Under the pieces are notes generated by a model, which was not told where the DNA came from, searched no databases, and was given only the letters and a program-made list of their open reading frames with translations. Made by a program: the position numbers and the translations under genes. Shown here one piece after another: positions 58,834 to 64,000 of a stretch of 64,000 bases of DNA (positions are counted from its first letter, which is position 1; every line of letters begins with the position of its first letter). The stretch is from an uncultured Bryobacterales bacterium (GTDB lineage Bacteria > Acidobacteriota > Terriglobia > Bryobacterales > Bryobacteraceae): contig CALGAR010000133.1 in assembly GCA_937959285.1 (NCBI GenBank), positions 1 through 64,000 on the forward strand, given 5' to 3'.

Positions 58834-61257
58834 GTGACCGCTCTTCCCGTCGATTCTCTGATTCCAGAGATCCTCAACACGCTGCAAAACGGGACGAATC
58901 TTGTCCTTGAAGCTCCTCCCGGCGCCGGCAAGACGACGCGGGTTCCGGCCGCCCTGCTCTCTCTAGACCTCGGCGAAGTGCTGGTGCTGGAGCCCCGAAG
59001 GCTCGCGGCGCGGATGGCGGCGCGCCGCGTAGCCGCGGAGCGAAACGAGCCGTTAGGCGAGACCGTGGGGTATCAGGTACGCTTCGAGAATGTCGGCGGT
59101 CCCCGCACGCGCCTGCGATTTCTTACCGAAGGCGTCCTCGCGCGGCGGCTGCTGTCCGACCCCTCACTGCGCGGGGTTGGCGCCGTCGTGCTCGATGAGT
59201 TCCATGAGCGGAATCTGGAGGGCGATCTGGCTCTCGCTCTCCTGCGCCGGCTGCAGACGACACTACGCCCGGATCTCCGGATTGTCGTGATGTCCGCCAC
59301 TCTGGACGCGGCCCCGATTGCGGCATACCTCGGCGGCTGCCCGGTCCTTCGGTCCGAAGGGCGGCTTTTCGATCTTTCCATTACTCACACCCCGCATTCC
59401 CCCAAGCCCCTTGAAGAGCAAATAGCGGAGGCTGTCGAATTACTGCTTCGCGAAGGTCTCGCTGGCGACATCCTCACCTTTCTACCGGGTGCCGCGGAAA
59501 TCCGGCGAGCGGCGAAGCGGTGTGCACCGATTGCCGAACGAGCCGGACTTCTTGTCGTTCCTCTGCACGGAGACCTGCCTCCCGCCGAGCAGGATCGCGC
59601 TGTCCAGCCCGCAGACCGCCCCAAGCTGATCCTGTCCACGAACATTGCTGAAAGCTCGATCACGATTGAGGGTGTGCGCGCCGTCATTGACTCGGGCGTC
59701 GCGCGCGTCGCCGTAGATTCGCCCCGCACCGGCCTGCCAACCTTACAGGTGCAGCGCATCTCGAAAGCGTCCGCGATCCAGCGTGCCGGTCGCGCAGGAC
59801 GCCTTGGACCGGGACGAGTCATCCGGTTGTTCCCTCTCGATGATTTTGTGCGGCGTCCCGAGCAGCGGAGTCCGGAGATTTTGCAGCGGGAGCTGTCCCA
59901 GGTAGTGCTGGATCTTACGGCGATGGGAATTCAGGACCCACTCGCCCTCCCCTGGCTCGACGCACCGCCTCAGTCAGCCATCGATCACGCGACCGAACTC
60001 CTCCAACACCTCGGAGCAATCGATGGCAATCGGACTTTGACGGATGTCGGCCGGAAGATGGCCGGCCTTCCCCTGCATCCGCGCCTGGCCCGTCTCATCG
60101 TGGAGGCCGAATCGCGCCGCGTTGGCGAGGATGGATGCGCCGCTGCTGCGCTGCTCAGCCATGGAGCCAGGCTGAACCACGAACGTCACGCCACGGGCCC
60201 CTCCGATCTTCTTGCGCTCCTCGATAGCGAATGGGATCCGCAGGCGCGTAGGCTTTACGACCAGATCCGCCGCGTTGCGGGCGTGCGGCGGCAGTCCAGC
60301 CATAACGAAAAAGCCTTACTCGCTGCAATCCTCGCCGCCTTTCCCGACCGTGTGGCCCGAAAGCGAGGCGCTGACCAGGTAATCCTTGCATCAGGAGGCG
60401 CGGCGACGCTGTCAGAAGCAAGCGTCGTTCGCAACCATGAATGGCTTGTCGCAGTGGATATTGAAGAACGGCGGGAAAGAGGCCAGCCGGTTGTGCGCCT
60501 CGCAAGCGGAATCGAGCCCGATTGGCTGCTCGATCTTTTCCCGGAGAAGATCACAGAACGCCAGTCTTTGGAGTGGAACTGGAACGCCGAGCGGGTGGAA
60601 GCGGTCAGCGCGCTCCTCTACGAGAACCTCGCCATCGAGGAGAGCCGCGACGCGAAGCCCGACACCGAGCAGGCAGCGAGACTCCTTGCGGAAAAAGCGC
60701 TCGAAGCAGGTATCGAGCGGTTTGTTGATATGGAAGAGCTGGAGGCGTTTCTTCGCCGTATTCGATTCGCTTCGCGCCACGCTGCCGTTGATGCCCTCGG
60801 CCAGGAGGATGTTCACGATTCTCTCCGATCGTTGTGTTACGGACTTCGCAGTTTCGCCGAACTCAGGCAAGCCGCCGGGGACGGAGGGATCTTGCAGTCG
60901 CTCGAAGCGAAGCTTTCTGCGGCCAGCCGGCAGATCCTGGAAAAGATTGCGCCCGCCAAACTCCGCCTTCCCAGCGGACGCCAGGCGCGGGTTCACTATG
61001 AAGATGATCGCCCGCCCTGGGTCGCCTCCCGGCTTCAGGACTTCTTTGGAATGCGCGAGACGCCGCGTGTTGCCGGAGGAGCAGTGCCGGTTGTTGTGCA
61101 CCTTCTGGCGCCCAATCAACGCCCGGTTCAAATGACCTCGGATCTTGCAGGCTTTTGGCAGAGGCTATATCCGCAGGTCCGTCGCGAGTTAAGCAGGCGC
61201 TATCCAAAGCACTCCTGGCCCGAGGATCCGACCGCTCCGCTGCCAAACGCCCGCTGA
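58834..61257 (+). CDS. hrpB: ATP-dependent helicase HrpB
   Basis: 807 residues from GTG 58834. DEAH-box helicase core: Walker A PPGAGKTTRVP (Lys33), DEFH at 121-124 in place of the usual DEAH, VMSATLDAAPIAAYL (motif III), STNIAESSITIEGV and QRAGRAGRLGPG (motif VI). Ends with the HA2/HrpB C-terminal domain typical of this family. Likely a 3'-5' nucleic-acid helicase; its substrates are not well defined in bacteria. Confidence 0.95.
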   Translation: MTALPVDSLIPEILNTLQNGTNLVLEAPPGAGKTTRVPAALLSLDLGEVLVLEPRRLAARMAARRVAAERNEPLGETVGYQVRFENVGGPRTRLRFLTEGVLARRLLSDPSLRGVGAVVLDEFHERNLEGDLALALLRRLQTTLRPDLRIVVMSATLDAAPIAAYLGGCPVLRSEGRLFDLSITHTPHSPKPLEEQIAEAVELLLREGLAGDILTFLPGAAEIRRAAKRCAPIAERAGLLVVPLHGDLPPAEQDRAVQPADRPKLILSTNIAESSITIEGVRAVIDSGVARVAVDSPRTGLPTLQVQRISKASAIQRAGRAGRLGPGRVIRLFPLDDFVRRPEQRSPEILQRELSQVVLDLTAMGIQDPLALPWLDAPPQSAIDHATELLQHLGAIDGNRTLTDVGRKMAGLPLHPRLARLIVEAESRRVGEDGCAAAALLSHGARLNHERHATGPSDLLALLDSEWDPQARRLYDQIRRVAGVRRQSSHNEKALLAAILAAFPDRVARKRGADQVILASGGAATLSEASVVRNHEWLVAVDIEERRERGQPVVRLASGIEPDWLLDLFPEKITERQSLEWNWNAERVEAVSALLYENLAIEESRDAKPDTEQAARLLAEKALEAGIERFVDMEELEAFLRRIRFASRHAAVDALGQEDVHDSLRSLCYGLRSFAELRQAAGDGGILQSLEAKLSAASRQILEKIAPAKLRLPSGRQARVHYEDDRPPWVASRLQDFFGMRETPRVAGGAVPVVVHLLAPNQRPVQMTSDLAGFWQRLYPQVRRELSRRYPKHSWPEDPTAPLPNAR

Positions 61258-61288
61258 TTTACGCGCTTCTGTAAAGCTGCAAATTTAC

Positions 61289-61317
61289 TTTACACACACT
61301 GCAAGCGCCAGTATCAT
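61289..61317 (+). promoter_or_regulatory. Sigma70-type promoter of the Oar-like receptor gene
   Basis: TTTACA (-35, 61289-61294), a 17-nt spacer, and TATCAT (-10, 61312-61317). Five of six bases match the consensus at each element. It leaves about 45 nt before GTG 61369. Confidence 0.7.
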
Positions 61318-61368
61318 ACCGGCTGCGAGGACACTCAATTTGTGTCCATTCTCTTGCGGGGGTAGAAA

Positions 61369-64000
61369 GTGGACTGTTCACGTCGCACGCTCCTGGCCTT
61401 CCTTGCCCCGTGTTTCCTGATTGGCTGTTCCAGCGCATTCGCCCAGAATGGCACAATCCACGGAGTAGTACTGGATCCTCAAGCCGCGGCTGTTAGCGGC
61501 GCACGCGTGACCGCCTTTGATGAGGCCAAAGGCCAGGTCATTCGCGAAACGGTTACCGCTGCGGACGGCGCCTTCCAACTGCTTCCGTTACCGCGGGGAA
61601 CCTACACGGTCAAGATCGAGATGAGCGGGTTTAAGACGACGGAGCGCACACAGCTCACACTCGATCCAAACCAGATTATGAATCTCGGCGCAATTACGCT
61701 CGAGCTCGGGCAAACCGCCGAGTCGGTCACGATTCAGGCTGAGGTACCCCTCGTCGAAACCACTACGGCGAATAAGTCTTTTGTTTTGTCCTCCCGTCAG
61801 GTGACGGAGCTGAGTATCAATGGCCGCGACTTCCAGAACCTGATGCTGACGCTGCCCGGTGTCGTATCGAACAACGCGTCGAGCTTCCGCCTGGCTTTCA
61901 ACAGCACCGATCAGTTCAACGTCAACGGCATGAGAGGCAGCGCGAATAACTTCTTCCTGGATGGCTCTATTAATACCGACGTCGGCGCGAACGACGGCCA
62001 GTACACGCAGCTAAGCATGGATGCCGTGGGCGAGTTCAAGGTACAAACTAGCGTCTTCTCGGCAGAGCTGGGCCGGAACCCAGGCATCCTTCTTTCCGCG
62101 ACAACAAAAAGCGGCGGCCAGGAGTTTCATGGGACGGTCTACGAGTTTCTGCGAAATAACGTACTGGACGCACGCCTGCCGCTCGACCGCACCGGCAAAG
62201 TCGCTGACCTCCGATTCAATCAATTCGGAGGGAATCTTGGCGGACCTGTGATCCTGCCTAAAATTTCTCCGGCCAACAACAAAAAGGTGTTCTTCTTTTT
62301 CAATTACGAGGGCACGCGCGCCAGCCGCCCCCGCGGGAGCAATTTCCGTGATTTACCTCACCCTGACCTCCTGACGGGTGACCTGTCCCGGCTGCTCCGA
62401 CCGCAGCGTATGCAGTTTGCTCCGAACTTCAACGTCGGGACTGTGTTCCAGCCGGGTACGATCACACGCGACTCTGCTGGCCGTGTGACCGGAGGACTTC
62501 CTTTCCCCAACAACATCGTGCCGCGTTCCATGTGGAGCCGGAATGCGGAGGCGTTTCTTCGCGTCATCGGGTCTTTCCCAACCGCTGGAGGAACCGTGCT
62601 TCCATCGAGTCCCGAGCTGATTCGCGTACCGTATCAGGAGATTTATCGCTTTTATAAGAATCAATACGTGGCGCGCATCGACTACAGCATCAGCCCTAAA
62701 GCAAACTTCTTTTTCCGGTGGGTCCGGGATGATCAGAACGAGGAGCAGCCGACAGGTATCTTCACAAGCGCCCCCTTCCCTGTGTTTCCCCAATTTCGAG
62801 AGAAACCAGGCCGGAGTTTTTCCTGGAATCTGGTCAATGTGATTTCACCTTCAATGACCAACGAGGTGATCGTAACCTACAACGATCTGGATCAGCTGGT
62901 CGACGTGACGCCTGGAACCGATTCGAGCATGTATGACAAAGACGCGCTCGGCTTCCGTATCCAGGAACTGTATCCGCAGGTGAATGTGCGCAACCGGTTT
63001 CCGCGTTTCAGTTGCGGCGTGGGCAACTGCAACTTTTCGAACTTCCCGGCCAACTGGCGCAGCGAAGCTACGACCTACGCCTTCACCGACAACTTCACTG
63101 TCGTTCGCCGATCGCACACGTTCAAGTTTGGAACCCTGATCAATCGGAACGACAACGCCCAGCAGCCCTCGTGGACCGATGCCTTGAATGTAAGTTTCAG
63201 CCCCAGCTTCATCAACCCGAACGATACAGATCAGACCTTCGCCAATATGCTTTTGGGTAACTACACGTCGATTAACCAGAGCGATGGGATTTACTACGGT
63301 CGGTTCCGGTTCTTCGGGATGGAATTTTATGGACAGGATAGCTGGAAAGTGAACCGGCGTGTCACGCTCGAGCTGGGCGCTCGCTACGTCTATCTTGGCC
63401 CAACCTGCACGCTGGGTAAGTTTCTGATGTACTACTTCGATCCCGCGCGCTACGATCCCTCGCAAGCCGTGCAAATTGAGACTGCGCGCGGCGCAACGCA
63501 AGGATCGATCATTCCGGGCTCCGGGGACCCGTTCAACGGCATGGTGCAGGAAGGATCGCCGGGCGTCCCGAAAGGCTTCAGCAAGCACCGTTGGAATCAG
63601 GTATCACCTCGCTTCGGCATCGCCATCGATCCCTTTGGCGACGGCAAGACCTCGATCCGCGCCGGCGGAGGCATCTTCTGGGAACGCATCCGGCAAAACA
63701 ACCCCAACTTTGACGGTTTGGGAAATCCTCCGCTCGCTTTCAACCCCAGCATCTTCGCCGGGAAGATCGACGACGTTTCTCCGGCGCTTCTTGCCGGGGG
63801 CGTGCGGTTCCCGCAGGGAATTCGAGCGTGGTCTGGCGAGGGTAAAAATCCAACCATTTACTCGTGGAGCGTCAACATCCAGAGGCAACTGCCGGGACAA
63901 ACGTCGGTCGATATCGGCTACATCGGGAATCTTGGGCGGCACCTGATGGACGTCCGGGACATTAACCAACTTCCGCTCGGCACGACGATAAACACGCCGA
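61369..64000 (+). CDS. Oar-like TonB-dependent receptor, 5' part (3' end beyond window)
   Basis: 877 codons visible from GTG 61369 (ribosome-binding GGGGGTAG); the frame is open to the window edge. Signal peptide about 1-26 (TLLAFLAPCFLIGCSSAFAQ). CarboxypepD_reg-like domain at about 28-105 (GTIHGVVLDPQAAAVSGARV, LLPLPRGTYTVKIEMSGF). Plug at about 120-240 with the diagnostic LSINGRDFQNLMLTLPGVVS, NVNGMRGSANNFFLDG, GRNPGILLSATTKSGG. The rest is a large beta-barrel. Such Oar-like receptors are expanded in Acidobacteria; ligands are mostly unknown. Confidence 0.95.
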   Translation, partial: MDCSRRTLLAFLAPCFLIGCSSAFAQNGTIHGVVLDPQAAAVSGARVTAFDEAKGQVIRETVTAADGAFQLLPLPRGTYTVKIEMSGFKTTERTQLTLDPNQIMNLGAITLELGQTAESVTIQAEVPLVETTTANKSFVLSSRQVTELSINGRDFQNLMLTLPGVVSNNASSFRLAFNSTDQFNVNGMRGSANNFFLDGSINTDVGANDGQYTQLSMDAVGEFKVQTSVFSAELGRNPGILLSATTKSGGQEFHGTVYEFLRNNVLDARLPLDRTGKVADLRFNQFGGNLGGPVILPKISPANNKKVFFFFNYEGTRASRPRGSNFRDLPHPDLLTGDLSRLLRPQRMQFAPNFNVGTVFQPGTITRDSAGRVTGGLPFPNNIVPRSMWSRNAEAFLRVIGSFPTAGGTVLPSSPELIRVPYQEIYRFYKNQYVARIDYSISPKANFFFRWVRDDQNEEQPTGIFTSAPFPVFPQFREKPGRSFSWNLVNVISPSMTNEVIVTYNDLDQLVDVTPGTDSSMYDKDALGFRIQELYPQVNVRNRFPRFSCGVGNCNFSNFPANWRSEATTYAFTDNFTVVRRSHTFKFGTLINRNDNAQQPSWTDALNVSFSPSFINPNDTDQTFANMLLGNYTSINQSDGIYYGRFRFFGMEFYGQDSWKVNRRVTLELGARYVYLGPTCTLGKFLMYYFDPARYDPSQAVQIETARGATQGSIIPGSGDPFNGMVQEGSPGVPKGFSKHRWNQVSPRFGIAIDPFGDGKTSIRAGGGIFWERIRQNNPNFDGLGNPPLAFNPSIFAGKIDDVSPALLAGGVRFPQGIRAWSGEGKNPTIYSWSVNIQRQLPGQTSVDIGYIGNLGRHLMDVRDINQLPLGTTINTP

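Overview
The window looks like chromosomal DNA from a high-GC Acidobacteriota, most likely the Solibacter/Bryobacter lineage. This is inferred from gene content: a paired DUF1592 and DUF1552 gene set, very large TonB-dependent receptors with N-terminal carboxypeptidase-regulatory domains (one Oar-like), an acidobacterial VWFA-related protein, a YtcJ-type amidohydrolase and many short single-function operons. I saw no rRNA, tRNA, CRISPR array, transposase or prophage module.

Layout. 1-3.1 kb (minus strand): fabD, a secreted parvulin-type isomerase and a membrane Ser/Thr kinase cut by the window edge. 3.2-6.3 kb: an RND efflux permease. 6.4-7.0 kb: two tiny zinc-ribbon proteins. 7-12.2 kb: homodimeric pyruvate dehydrogenase E1 (aceE) followed closely by an ornithine cyclodeaminase-like gene, a divergent mannonate-dehydratase-like gene and a stand-alone Smr protein. 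12.2-16 kb: a lone 1013-residue protein of unusual architecture and a DinB-fold enzyme. 16-24.4 kb: the DUF1592/DUF1552 pair, an outer-membrane protein and a TonB receptor. 24.6-28.1 kb: a frameshifted Phd-type antitoxin overlapping a six-PAS histidine kinase. 28.2-33.5 kb: a secreted PrcB-like protein, a GNAT enzyme and a catabolic operon (amidohydrolase, epimerase-like, DHDPS-like). 33.6-35.9 kb: a secreted EEP-family hydrolase and an amidase. 36-39.3 kb: the molybdopterin genes moeA, moaC and mog in an overlapping operon, then a VWFA protein. 39.3-41.3 kb: msrA, rpiB, OsmC-like. 41.3-46 kb: an iron-uptake cluster (STN-domain siderophore receptor, PiuC-like dioxygenase, PepSY membrane protein). 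46-47.2 kb: a ParA-like ATPase with a small DNA-binding partner. 47.5-50.4 kb: DUF2795, a tandem-STN protein and a HEAT-repeat gene lying between two 81-bp direct repeats, one of which is the 3' end of msrB. 50.5-55 kb: a two-subunit M16 peptidase operon. 55-57.5 kb: a CpxA/CpxR-like two-component system divergent from a Spy/CpxP-like chaperone, with a perfect CpxR-type box between them. 57.6-64 kb: a PLP aminotransferase, HrpB helicase and the start of an Oar-like TonB receptor.

How they work together. Three groups form coherent units: the Moco operon; the receptor/dioxygenase/PepSY iron unit, preceded by a Pho-box-like tandem repeat and a sigma70-like promoter; and the envelope-stress unit, where the regulator box sits on the predicted spy promoter. 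The most notable items are the CpxR-type box in this phylum, the msrB-tail duplication enclosing a HEAT-repeat gene, the orphan ParA/DNA-binding pair, the lone 1013-residue protein, the M16 pair with a zinc-motif-less partner fused to an extra domain, and the broken antitoxin next to the PAS kinase. No single previously undescribed system is proven by the sequence alone.
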